NCBI RefSeq assembly: GCF_000621505.1
Contig: NZ_JHYD01000002.1
Location: 62,001 to 126,000, forward strand
Direction of reading: 5' to 3'
Length of the DNA: 64,000 bases
From: Ruminiclostridium cellobioparum DSM 1351 = ATCC 15832
GTDB lineage: Bacteria; Bacillota; Clostridia; Acetivibrionales; DSM-1351
The notes under the pieces were generated by a model. That model was not told the origin of the DNA, searched no databases, and worked only from the letters and a program-made list of their open reading frames with translations. A program made the position numbers and the translations under genes. This document shows positions 1-7,709 of the stretch, in pieces; position 1 is the first letter of the stretch, and each line of letters starts with the position of its first letter.

Positions 1-66
1 TTGAGGCTTGCATATTTTCAAAATTCAAAATTTATTGGCGGATTTGTTGAGTTTATAAAGGCCAAA

Positions 67-151
67 TTAACCTCCTTTATTCGCCACATTGCGATAAAGG
101 ATATAAGTTTTCATTACATTTTGTGGCCACAAATGCGGCTCATGGAGGTTA
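67..151 (+). repeat. Structured repeat unit 1 (SD-complementary ends)
   Basis: First of two nearly identical ~85-bp direct repeats upstream of the Lrp-type gene. The unit begins TTAACCTCC and ends GGAGGTTA, so its ends are complementary. Inside are a hairpin TTTATTCGC/GCGATAAA and a second hairpin around GGCCACAAATGCGGC. No gene starts at the end of this copy; GGAGGTTAG is followed by non-coding sequence. It could be a duplicated leader RNA or a small palindromic mobile repeat. Confidence 0.7.
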
Positions 152-202
152 GCTTGAAAGACTTCACTTGCGTTCGTCTTCCAAAACTAACCTGTGAATT
201 TA

Positions 203-257
203 TGGCCGTGCGAAATATTCAAAGTATTTACCAATACTTTGAAAGCGCACATGGCCA
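203..257 (+). repeat. Long hairpin between the two repeat units
   Basis: Inverted repeat with a perfect 10-bp inner stem (TTCAAAGTAT / ATACTTTGAA, loop TTACCA) and an imperfect outer stem (TGGCCGTGCG against GCGCACATGGCCA). It links repeat unit 1 to unit 2 and would make the whole 67-344 leader strongly structured in RNA. There is no T-run after it, so it is not an obvious terminator. Confidence 0.6.
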
Positions 258-258
258 A

Positions 259-344
259 TTAACCTCCTTTATTCGCCACATTGCGATAAAGGATATAGGT
301 TTTCATTACAGTTTTGTGGCCGCTATGCGGCTCATGGAGGTTAA
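259..344 (+). promoter_or_regulatory. Structured repeat unit 2 carrying the lrp-type SD
   Basis: Second copy of the ~86-bp unit. Its terminal GGAGGTTAA (336-344) is the Shine-Dalgarno sequence of the regulator starting at 346, and its initial TTAACCTCC (259-267) is the exact 9-base complement. If the ends pair, the ribosome binding site is sequestered. The inner hairpin reads GCCGC-TAT-GCGGC where unit 1 has GCCAC..GCGGC, a change compatible with selection on pairing. Function as a translational switch is inference. Confidence 0.55.
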
Positions 345-345
345 T

Positions 346-759
346 ATGTTTGATGAAGTGGATATGGAAATAATTAAAATCCTGCAGAACAATTCACGAA
401 TGCAGCTGCAGGAGATTGGAAATATGGTTCATTTGACAGGACAGGCGGTCAGAAACAGAATTACACGTCTGGAAAAGCTCGGTGCCATTGAAGGCTATAC
501 TATAAAGACCAATATGGCAAAGCTTGGCCTGGGGCTGACCGCTTATGTCACTGTATACATGAAAACCAACAATCATGCGGCTTTTCATAAATATATAAGA
601 GACAACACAATGATCACAGAAGCCCACAGGGTCAGCGGAGAGGGCTGTTACAGCCTGAAGGCCGAAGTTGCAAGCCATGGGATGCTGGAGGAGCTTCTGG
701 ACGGAATACTGCAATTTGGAAACTATAAGGTCAACCTGTCCATAAGCAGGATAAAGTAA
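346..759 (+). CDS. Lrp/AsnC family transcriptional regulator
   Basis: 137-residue cytosolic regulator of the feast/famine family. The N-terminal winged helix is recognisable (VDMEIIKILQNNSRMQLQEI, then a recognition helix with TGQAVRNRITRLEKLG near residues 30-48), followed by a RAM-type ligand-binding domain from about residue 60. The length is slightly under the usual 140-160 residues. The start is ATG 346, placed 1 base after GGAGGTTAAT; the frame is open further upstream, but that stretch is the structured repeat. The effector cannot be told from sequence; in this family it is usually an amino acid. The next gene is metG, but a T-box region separates them. Confidence 0.85.
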   Translation: MFDEVDMEIIKILQNNSRMQLQEIGNMVHLTGQAVRNRITRLEKLGAIEGYTIKTNMAKLGLGLTAYVTVYMKTNNHAAFHKYIRDNTMITEAHRVSGEGCYSLKAEVASHGMLEELLDGILQFGNYKVNLSISRIK

Positions 760-827
760 AGCTACGGGAGATAATATATCTGGAAGGTTCGGATAACACA
801 CTGGATTGTCCGGCCGTTAAAAAGTAA

Positions 828-857
828 TTGACAAAAAAATTGCATACGGCATATAAT
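828..857 (+). promoter_or_regulatory. Promoter of the T-box/metG transcript
   Basis: Near-perfect sigma-A promoter: TTGACA at 828-833, an 18-bp spacer, TATAAT at 852-857. Transcription would begin near 864, about 80 bases before the T-box stem I. Confidence 0.8.
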
Positions 858-904
858 ATATAAAAGTTTTATTGGTAAGAATATTAATAATTTTATAGTT
901 TCAT

Positions 905-1260
905 GCAAAGACTGCGAAAAGAAGAGTAAGTACCGGATACATTTACAGAGAGTCCTGCTGCTGAGAGAGGATATGGTTTGAAGATACTGAACATGGTCTT
1001 GGAGTTGCGCACCGAACACATTTAGAATGAAGCCTGCCGTCATTATGAGGGCTGTGGGGATTTCGTGCCAGGCTGCGACGGTTTCGCCCGTTATAGTGAT
1101 AGAGTATAAGGTAACAGGTCTTGCCCGGCAATTTCCGGAGCAGGAATTTGACCCGTACTCGATGAGGTTCCTGCCGTGAGGCCGGAACAAATTTGGAGTG
1201 GTAACGCGAAGTCATACTCTCGTCTCCGAAAATAATATTTTCGGAGGTGGGAGTTTTTTT
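905..1260 (+). promoter_or_regulatory. T-box riboswitch (tRNA-Met sensing) with terminator
   Basis: Leader of metG that reads tRNA charging. Stem I begins near AGAGAGTCC (946-954). The conserved T-box is at 1190-1208 (TTTGGAGTGGTAACGCG), whose UGGU bulge (1199-1202) would pair with the ACCA end of an uncharged tRNA having discriminator A, as tRNA-Met has. A strong terminator helix (ACTCTCGTCTCCGAAAAT with its partner) ends in a run of seven T at 1254-1260. Two AUG triplets followed by A, at 1027-1029 and 1045-1047, are candidate specifier codons; the second sits next to AGGGCT, which can pair with AGTCCT at the base of stem I. Specifier assignment is inference. Confidence 0.9.
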
Positions 1261-1347
1261 ATGCATATGAAAATATATATTTTTAAATTATGTTAAAGGA
1301 ATTTGCAGACCGTATAGAACGGTTTGGGCCGCCATTGAGGCTCAAAG

Positions 1348-1426
1348 CCATAACATGGCTTACATAGGTTAGCTTGAAAGATTTAATTACTGTTTGTGGC
1401 CACAAATGTGGCTCATGGAGGTCAAT
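1348..1426 (+). promoter_or_regulatory. metG leader hairpins related to the lrp repeat
   Basis: Between the T-box terminator and metG lies AGCCAT-AAC-ATGGCT, then AGGTTAGCTTGAAAGA (also found after repeat unit 1), then GCCACAAATGTGGC, CTCATGGAGGTCAAT and the metG ATG. The hairpin plus CTCATGGAGGT module is shared with 121-151 and 315-344. No full anti-SD is seen upstream here. Confidence 0.5.
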
Positions 1427-3076
1427 ATGAACAACGGAGATTGCAGAAATATTTTGATCGGAGGCGCATGGCCTTACGCAAACGGCTCACTTCACATAGG
1501 GCGTGTCTCTGCGCTCATACCCGGAGATATACTGGCAAGGTATCACAGGGCAATAGGAGACAGGGTTTTCTATGTATCGGGCAGTGACTGCCACGGTACG
1601 CCTGTGGCCATAAGGGCAAGGCAGGAAGGGAAAACTCCCGGGGAAATCAGCGACCATTACCACGAGGAATTCAAGGAGTGCTTTGACCGGCTTGGTTTTA
1701 CCTATGATTTATACGGCAAGACTTCCTCGGAAGAGCATAAAAATTTTGTAAAAGAGTTTCATAAAACCATGTATGATGGGCGATACATCTATGAAAAGAA
1801 TGTACCCCAGGCATACTGCAGCACCTGTAAGAGTTTTCTGGCCGACAGGTTTGTTGAGGGCATATGCCCCGAGTGCCGACAGGAGGCCAGAGGGGATCAG
1901 TGCGATGCCTGCGGAAAGCTGCTGGAACCGGAACTGCTCGAAAATCCCAGATGCTCGGTATGCGGTACAACTCCCGAGTTCAGGGAGAGCAGACACCTTT
2001 ATATCGCACTTTCCTGGCTGGAGGAGGAAATCAATGCATATATAGGCAGCCACCCCGGCTGGAGAAAAAATGCCCTGGCATTCTCAAAGAAATATATCAA
2101 TGAAGGCCTGAGGGACAGAGCCGTTACAAGGGATCTGGACTGGGGGATAGACGTCCCCAATCCGGATTTTGAAAACAAGAAAATCTATATCTGGGCCGAA
2201 AATGTTCTGGGCTACCTGTCAGGCAGCTATCAGACGGCCCTGAAAAGAGGTGACGACTTTAATGAATTGTGGTTTGGGAATAATACAAAACACTACTATG
2301 TACATGGCAAAGACAACATACCCTTTCACTCCATCATACTTCCTGGTCTGCTGCTGGCAAACGGCAAAGGCTGGCATTTGCCCGATGAAATTGTATCCTG
2401 TGAATATCTGACCCTGGAGGGCAGAAAAATCTCCACCAGCAAAAATTATGCCGTATGGGTCAGGGAGATGCTGGACAGTTTCGACCCCGATTCCATAAGA
2501 TATTTTCTGATTACAAACGGGCCTGAAAAAAGAGACACCGATTTTACCTGGAGGGAGTTTGTAAACAGTCATAACGGGGAATTGCTGGGAGCGTACGGAA
2601 ACTTTGCAAACAGGAATCTGGCATTCATAACGAAATATTACGGCGGTGCAGTGCCGGAAGGTATCCTGGATACTGAAATCTTTGCAAAGCTTAATGCCTT
2701 GTTCGCGGATACGGGAGAAAGGATTGAAAAGGGGGCCTTTAAGGAAGCCCTGGACGGAATATTTGAATCGGTAAGGTGGTCAAATAAATATTTTGATTCT
2801 CAGAAGCCGTGGGAGACAAGGACTGTCACTCCCCGGAAATGTGAGGATACACTTTTCAACTGTGTGCAGCTCATAGCAAACCTGGCAGTCCTTTTAAAAC
2901 CCTTTCTTCCTTTTTCCTCGGCGAAGGTGCAGGGGTGGCTGGGATTAAACGACCTCTGGAAACCGCAATTTGTAGCCTCCGGCTATTCCTTGCCCGAAAC
3001 GGAAATTTTATTTGAAAGAATTGATAAAAGCCGTGCCGACGAGGAATTGGAAAAACTGAAGGTACTTACAGGCTGA
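1427..3076 (+). CDS. metG: Methionyl-tRNA synthetase
   Basis: Class I aminoacyl-tRNA synthetase charging tRNA-Met with methionine, 549 residues, cytosolic. The ATP-binding HIGH motif is HIGR near residue 24, and the KMSKS loop is KISTSK near residue 332. The connective domain (about residues 126-185) has four CxxC knuckles (CSTC, CPEC, CDAC, CSVC), the double-zinc form. There is no C-terminal EMAP/Trbp111 tRNA-binding domain, so this is a short variant. The start is ATG 1427 after GGAGGTCAAT; an in-frame ATG at 1394 lies inside the leader hairpin and is rejected. Expression is expected to depend on the upstream T-box. Confidence 0.97.
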   Translation: MNNGDCRNILIGGAWPYANGSLHIGRVSALIPGDILARYHRAIGDRVFYVSGSDCHGTPVAIRARQEGKTPGEISDHYHEEFKECFDRLGFTYDLYGKTSSEEHKNFVKEFHKTMYDGRYIYEKNVPQAYCSTCKSFLADRFVEGICPECRQEARGDQCDACGKLLEPELLENPRCSVCGTTPEFRESRHLYIALSWLEEEINAYIGSHPGWRKNALAFSKKYINEGLRDRAVTRDLDWGIDVPNPDFENKKIYIWAENVLGYLSGSYQTALKRGDDFNELWFGNNTKHYYVHGKDNIPFHSIILPGLLLANGKGWHLPDEIVSCEYLTLEGRKISTSKNYAVWVREMLDSFDPDSIRYFLITNGPEKRDTDFTWREFVNSHNGELLGAYGNFANRNLAFITKYYGGAVPEGILDTEIFAKLNALFADTGERIEKGAFKEALDGIFESVRWSNKYFDSQKPWETRTVTPRKCEDTLFNCVQLIANLAVLLKPFLPFSSAKVQGWLGLNDLWKPQFVASGYSLPETEILFERIDKSRADEELEKLKVLTG

Positions 3077-3104
3077 TTGGCAAAAGGACACTTATCCCGG
3101 CTGT

Positions 3105-4409
3105 TCAGATCCCGCCGCCGAAGGTGAGGACCAGCAGGACTGCGTTGGCTGCAATTATTATGCCCGCAATGATCCAGCCTGCTATATTGGTCATTGATTT
3201 ATTAACCAGGGAACCCATCAAATCCTTGCGTCTTGTTATCAAAAGCATTGGAATAATTGCAGCCGGGAGTATGAAACTCAGCACTACCTGGCTGAATACC
3301 AGTGCCTGCATGGGGTTGATGCCCAGAATAATTATCAGCATGGCCGGCAGCATGGTCACCAGCCTTGTTACGTTATCACTTATTTTAAGTCCTACAAAGC
3401 CCTGCATTATGGTTGTGCCGGCCATGGTCCCCACCACCGAAGAGGACAGTCCCGAAGCGATGAGAGCCAGCCCGAAAGCTCCGCTTGAAGCGGCCCCCAG
3501 CAGAGGGGCCAGGGATTGGTGTGCCTGCTCTATGGTTTCGACAGCCATTCCGTTTTTATAAAATACGGCTGCCGAAACTATTACCATTGCGGCATTTATG
3601 ACGAAGGCTATATTCATGGCTATGGTTATATCTATCCTTTCCATCTTCAAATGCTTTTTCTTCTGCTGCTCGGTCAGGTTTTCGTTTCTCTGCTGCACCA
3701 GCTGCGAGTGCAGGTAAATGACATGGGGCATGACGGTGGCACCCAGCATGCCAACGGCAATCATCACAGCTTCGCCGTTGGGCAGTGACGGCATCAACAC
3801 ATGAAGACCTGCCTGTGCCCAATCAGGTTTTGCCAGAAACAGCTCAAGAGTATATGCTACGCAAATCACAGCCACCAATACGGATATAACTGCTTCCAGC
3901 ACTCTTTGGCCGTATTTGCCCAGGTAGACTATAAAAAAGGTCAGGAAAGCTGTTATGAGACCGGCCCAGGCCATGGGAATACGAAAAAGCAGATAAAGGC
4001 CAAGGGTACAGCCAAGAAATTCGGCAAGATTGGTTGCCATGGCTGCTATTTCGGCAACAACCCAGAAGCCCCAGTTGGCCTTCCTGGAAAATACTTTTCC
4101 GCACATCTGGGGAAGGTTATAGCCTGTTGCAATACCAAGTTTCGCAGAAAGTGACTGCAAAAAGATGGCCATAAGATTGCTCCATAGAATGACCCACACA
4201 AGATTATAATTAAACTTTGACCCGCCGCTGATATTTGTGGCAAAGTTTCCGGGGTCTACATAAGCTACACTTACAATAAAGGCAGGACCCAGAAATTTCA
4301 GCAGTGTTTGCACCTTGGAAAAGGGTTGAGCCTTTCTGGTGAATATTTTTTCAAAACCCAAAGAATCAGCCTGTGATCCGGCTGCGGGTATGTAACTTTC
4401 GTCCAGCAT
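3105..4409 (-). CDS. mntH: Nramp family Mn2+/Fe2+ transporter
   Basis: Proton-coupled divalent metal importer of the cytoplasmic membrane, 434 residues with about 11 hydrophobic segments. The metal-binding DPGN motif of TM1 is present (AYVDPGNFATNI, near residue 52), as is the TM6 MPHVIYLHS motif. GAGGTG lies 5 bases before the ATG at 4409. It converges on metG with 28 bases between the stop codons. A DtxR/MntR-like regulator lies upstream on the same strand, the usual pairing for manganese homeostasis; a terminator separates it from the preceding small gene, so it probably has its own promoter. Confidence 0.93.
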   Translation of the reverse strand: MLDESYIPAAGSQADSLGFEKIFTRKAQPFSKVQTLLKFLGPAFIVSVAYVDPGNFATNISGGSKFNYNLVWVILWSNLMAIFLQSLSAKLGIATGYNLPQMCGKVFSRKANWGFWVVAEIAAMATNLAEFLGCTLGLYLLFRIPMAWAGLITAFLTFFIVYLGKYGQRVLEAVISVLVAVICVAYTLELFLAKPDWAQAGLHVLMPSLPNGEAVMIAVGMLGATVMPHVIYLHSQLVQQRNENLTEQQKKKHLKMERIDITIAMNIAFVINAAMVIVSAAVFYKNGMAVETIEQAHQSLAPLLGAASSGAFGLALIASGLSSSVVGTMAGTTIMQGFVGLKISDNVTRLVTMLPAMLIIILGINPMQALVFSQVVLSFILPAAIIPMLLITRRKDLMGSLVNKSMTNIAGWIIAGIIIAANAVLLVLTFGGGI

Positions 4410-4439
4410 TTCAGCACCTCAAAGTATGTTTACAGCAAG

Positions 4440-4500
4440 CTAATAACTTTAGCTTAGACTAATTTCGTTTACCTAATCTAAAATATGTGTTGAATGAAGG
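4440..4500 (-). promoter_or_regulatory. Possible MntR-type operator/promoter of mntH
   Basis: AT-rich upstream region of mntH. On the minus strand it reads TTTTAGATTAGGTAAACGAAA followed by TTAGTCTAAGCTAAA, containing TTAGA...TCTAA symmetry. A partly similar TTAGGTTGTTAACGA lies upstream of the small Cys-rich gene. Assignment as a metalloregulator site is inference. Confidence 0.3.
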
Positions 4501-4538
4501 AAGTGTTACATAATGATATCAGAAAAAATTGCGGCAGC

Positions 4539-4569
4539 AAAAAAGCCGCCTGTTTTGTACAGCCGGCTG
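4539..4569 (-). terminator. Rho-independent terminator after the small Cys-rich gene
   Basis: On the minus strand, AGCCGGCTGT and ACAGGCGGCT form a stem with one G-G mismatch around a short loop and run into TTTTTT. It separates 4595-4777 from mntH. Confidence 0.75.
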
Positions 4570-4594
4570 AAAAATACTCATTAAGCCATGAATA

Positions 4595-4777
4595 TCAGGC
4601 GACAATTTCAATATTTTCCTTCTTTTCCTGCTTCGACAGGTAATCCTGATAACTCATATCCCGGCAGGGATAATATTTCATATCCGATGGGTTTTTTACA
4701 AATAAATGATCGGAGAACAGGCAAACCCTTTTACCTTTTTCCTGGGAATAATAATCGCATAAACTGCAGTCCAACAT
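4595..4777 (-). CDS. Small cysteine-containing protein, unknown function
   Basis: 60-residue protein beginning MLDCSLCDYYSQEKG, with a CxxC at residues 4-7 and two further cysteines (VCLF, YPCRD), a pattern suggesting a small metal-binding knuckle. The start is ATG 4777, preceded by GGAGGTGTGCCCA; the frame is open a little upstream but lacks a better site. It lies between an MntR-like regulator and mntH on the same strand, with its own terminator. A role in metal handling is a guess from position only. Confidence 0.7.
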   Translation of the reverse strand: MLDCSLCDYYSQEKGKRVCLFSDHLFVKNPSDMKYYPCRDMSYQDYLSKQEKKENIEIVA

Positions 4778-4906
4778 TGGGCACACCTCCAAAAACTGAA
4801 TCGTTAACAACCTAACACTAATTATAAAATTGCTGCGGCTGTTAACAATGCTTTTGTTTTTGTGCCCGGGACGAATATTTTTGCGGCAGTATTATTAATA
4901 CGGTTT

Positions 4907-5395
4907 TTATGTGTGTTCTGAATTGAGCTTTATGAACTCGCTCAATTTTCTGCAGACTTCGGGATTGTTTATCAGAAACTTATTAAAGAGACCGATTTTG
5001 CTCAGGGTTGTCAGCGATACGTAATGCTCTATTAATTCCGTTTCGGTCAGTATATCCTCGGACACTCCCAGGTTGTTAAGGAATTCCTGAATAGTATTGT
5101 GCCGCTCCAAAAGAAACTTACCTATTTCACGTCCGTTTTCGGTAAGAAATATTATGCCGTATTTTTTATAATCCAGCAGTCCCAATTTACTCAGCTTTTG
5201 AACCATTTTTGTTGCTGATGGAGCGGCAACATTTAAGAGCTCTGAAAGGGTATTGACTCTCATATAGCCTTCCACAAGACTATTTCTGTAAATCATCTCA
5301 AGGTAGTCCTCCATAGCGGAAGTGAGGAGATTCTTGTTCTGTGAAAGGAGCTGGTAGCCGCGCACAGTATGAAATTTTGAGATTTCTTCCACCAT
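4907..5395 (-). CDS. DtxR/MntR family metal-dependent regulator
   Basis: 162-residue regulator. The N-terminal winged helix (about residues 22-85) contains the family pattern AMEDYLEMIYRN and the recognition helix VAAPSATKMVQKLSKLGLL. The helical dimerisation/metal domain follows, with ERHNTIQEFLNNLGV and ETELIEHYVS matching the typical H-x-E metal ligands. It lacks the C-terminal SH3-like domain, as MntR does. Likely represses the neighbouring mntH when Mn2+ or Fe2+ is plentiful. The start is ATG 5395 with AAGGAT upstream. Confidence 0.88.
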   Translation of the reverse strand: MVEEISKFHTVRGYQLLSQNKNLLTSAMEDYLEMIYRNSLVEGYMRVNTLSELLNVAAPSATKMVQKLSKLGLLDYKKYGIIFLTENGREIGKFLLERHNTIQEFLNNLGVSEDILTETELIEHYVSLTTLSKIGLFNKFLINNPEVCRKLSEFIKLNSEHT

Positions 5396-5483
5396 GTATC
5401 ACTATCCTTTTTTGCAGAGTTCCCATAATAAATATATTCAAAATCCCGGGAGATATAACTTGCATATTGGAATAAGCCATATT

Positions 5484-5850
5484 AAATTAACGCGCTGTGC
5501 CGGTTAATTTAATTTTTGCTTTACCTGTACGATTTTTTATATCAACTGGTAACTTCCGTACTAACTTCATGAAATAGGATGCACCCAAAACAATTACGAA
5601 AATTGTATCGCCTCATTAATAAAGCGATTTTGCCGTTGCTCAAACTCGACATCCTATCTCGATTTGAAGCTCAAAGCAGCGTCCTGCTGCTTTGCCGGCA
5701 AAACCGCTTTACCTTCGTCGACAATTTATCGCAATTGTTTTTAACCATGCATCCTATTTCATGAAGTTGTCCTCGCGTTACCAGTTGATTCTAATTAAAT
5801 CTATTTGTAAAGCAAAATAGAAATTCAATTGGTACAGCGCGGCAATTTAA
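5484..5850. repeat. 370-bp imperfect palindrome (MITE-like or giant hairpin)
   Basis: Two ~170-base arms mirror each other. Matching blocks from outside in are CGCGCTGT (5491) with ACAGCGCG (5833), TTTGCTTTAC with GTAAAGCAAA, ATCAACTGGTAAC with GTTACCAGTTGAT, ACTTCATGAAATAGGATGCA with its exact complement, AAAACAATT with AATTGTTTT, and AAAGCGATTTTGCCG with CGGCAAAACCGCTTT. The arms have diverged between blocks. It contains no credible gene and occupies most of the 608-base gap between mntR and the amidohydrolase. Confidence 0.85.
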
Positions 5851-6003
5851 CCCGGTGGCCGCACAATGCAAGACTTGAAATTGTATTTGCTTCTATAATA
5901 TAATAAAATTAATTATGCTGGAAAGCAGAAGGGAATATATGGTACATGTAGTCCTGTCACTTGAAGGACATTTTAAAAAAAAATCAGAATAAACGGGGGA
6001 AAT

Positions 6004-7194
6004 ATGCTTTTAATATATAATGGAAAAATAATGACCATGACAGATACGGAATATGACAATGGATATATTTTATGCGATAAAGATAAAATAATAGCTGTGG
6101 GCTGTGATATGAATGAAATTGACGGACTTTTAACTTCTGAGGTGAACAAAATCGACTGCAGAGGAGGCTATGTGCTTCCGGGCCTCATAGACGCTCACAG
6201 CCATATCGGAATGTGGGAGGATGCCGTGGGCTTTGAAGGTGATGACGGTAACGAATCCACAGACCCTGTCACACCTCAGCTGAGAGCCATCGATGCTGTT
6301 TATCATGCCGACAGGGCTTTTGTAGAAGCCTATGAGGGGGGAGTTACCTCTGTTGTGACCGGTCCGGGGAGTGCAAATGTAATAGGCGGCCAGTTTGCTG
6401 CCGTCAAAACCTTTGGACGCAGTGTGGATGAGATGATAATAAAGCAGCCCGTTGCCATGAAGGTCGCTTTCGGAGAAAACCCGAAGACGGTTTATAATGA
6501 AAAGCACCAGTCACCTATGACGAGGATGGCAACAGCCGCAATTTTAAGAGAAAACCTCTTCAAGGCAAAGGAATATAAGGAACTCTGGGAGGAATACAAA
6601 AAAAATACCGCAGAACTGGATAAACCCGAATTTGATTTCAAACTTGAAGCCCTGGTTCAGGTGCTCAATGGCGAAATACCGCTCAAAGCCCATGCACACA
6701 GGGCTGATGACATTATTACCGCTATGAGGATTGCAAAAGAATTCAATTTGAATATTACCCTTGATCACTGTACCGAAGGTTATCTCATTAAGGATATTCT
6801 TGCAGAGGCCGGCCTGCCTGTTATTGTTGGCCCGATGCTGACTGACAGGTCAAAGATCGAACTTAGAAATCAGAACCTTAAAAATCCGGGCATACTATCA
6901 AAGTATGGTGTAAAAGTTGCCATAATGACCGACCATCCGTGTGTTCCGGTTCAACATCTATGCATGTGTGCATCTCTTGCTGTAAAAGAGGGCATGGAAC
7001 CGAAGGAAGCGCTTAAGGCCATTACAATCAACGCCGCCGAAATAGTGGGAATCGCTGACAGGGTAGGCTCTCTTGAAAAAGGGAAGGATGCCGATATAGT
7101 CATTTATGACGGGAATCCCCTGGAAATGATGACAAAGGTTCAGAAGACCATAATAAACGGAACAGTGGTATATGAAAGGGTTCGCAATGATTAA
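6004..7194 (+). CDS. Metal-dependent amidohydrolase
   Basis: 396-residue cytosolic hydrolase of the amidohydrolase superfamily, in the imidazolonepropionase-related group. Metal-ligand signatures are DAHSHIG near residue 62, KAHAHRADD near 228, a DHC at about 255 and the catalytic aspartate in MTDHP near 308. The C-terminal composite-domain signature (GSLEKGKDADIVIYDGNP) is intact. The substrate is unknown. GGGGGAAAT precedes ATG 6004. The stop overlaps the tsaE start (ATGATTAA), so the two genes are translationally coupled, although no functional link is known. Confidence 0.88.
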   Translation: MLLIYNGKIMTMTDTEYDNGYILCDKDKIIAVGCDMNEIDGLLTSEVNKIDCRGGYVLPGLIDAHSHIGMWEDAVGFEGDDGNESTDPVTPQLRAIDAVYHADRAFVEAYEGGVTSVVTGPGSANVIGGQFAAVKTFGRSVDEMIIKQPVAMKVAFGENPKTVYNEKHQSPMTRMATAAILRENLFKAKEYKELWEEYKKNTAELDKPEFDFKLEALVQVLNGEIPLKAHAHRADDIITAMRIAKEFNLNITLDHCTEGYLIKDILAEAGLPVIVGPMLTDRSKIELRNQNLKNPGILSKYGVKVAIMTDHPCVPVQHLCMCASLAVKEGMEPKEALKAITINAAEIVGIADRVGSLEKGKDADIVIYDGNPLEMMTKVQKTIINGTVVYERVRND

Positions 7195-7645
7195 TACCGA
7201 AACGCATTCTTTCGAAGAAACCGTAGAGTTGGGAAAAAAATTCGGAAGGATACTTAAACCCGGTGACGTAGTTTGTCTGTCCGGGGATTTAGGCACGGGA
7301 AAAACGGCATTTACAAACGGAATAGCAAAAGAACTCGGCATAGATTCCTATATAACAAGCCCAACCTTCACATTGGTTAACGAATATCAGGGAAAGTATC
7401 CCCTGTACCACTTTGACGTATATAGAATAGCTGATCCCGAGGAGATGTTTGACATCGGCTTTGAGGAATACCTGAACGGAGAAGGGATCACCATTATAGA
7501 GTGGGGGGAATTGATATGGCCCATACTGCCCTCTGACATAATCAGGGTGAATATCGTAAAAAATTCCGGCAAGGGCCTGGACATCAGAGAGATATCTATA
7601 GACTTTATCGGCGGCAAGTATTCCGGGTATGAACTGAAAATCTAA
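7187..7645 (+). CDS. tsaE: tRNA t6A biosynthesis ATPase TsaE
   Basis: 152-residue P-loop ATPase that works with TsaB and TsaD to make threonylcarbamoyladenosine at position 37 of ANN-decoding tRNAs. Walker A is GDLGTGKTAF near residue 33; SPTFTLVNEY and the DVYR and EWGE motifs typical of the family follow. ATG 7187 overlaps the upstream stop and has GAAAGGG as a weak SD; ATG 7172 is the alternative. It forms an operon with tsaB and rimI. Confidence 0.93.
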   Translation: MINTETHSFEETVELGKKFGRILKPGDVVCLSGDLGTGKTAFTNGIAKELGIDSYITSPTFTLVNEYQGKYPLYHFDVYRIADPEEMFDIGFEEYLNGEGITIIEWGELIWPILPSDIIRVNIVKNSGKGLDIREISIDFIGGKYSGYELKI

Positions 7646-7709
7646 AAACTGTTGGAAATTTACAGGGCCTGTCCGGCGGACCCTGCTCATATGGGATATG
7701 GAGGATTTA

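Noticed and set aside
1-345. Open frame fused in front of the Lrp-type protein (252 residues in total)
   Set aside because: The extension encodes the two repeat units twice over and has no homology sense; the good SD and family start are at 346.
762-1266. Minus-strand frames across the T-box
   Set aside because: They run antisense through a well-supported riboswitch and terminator and have no SD or recognisable protein.
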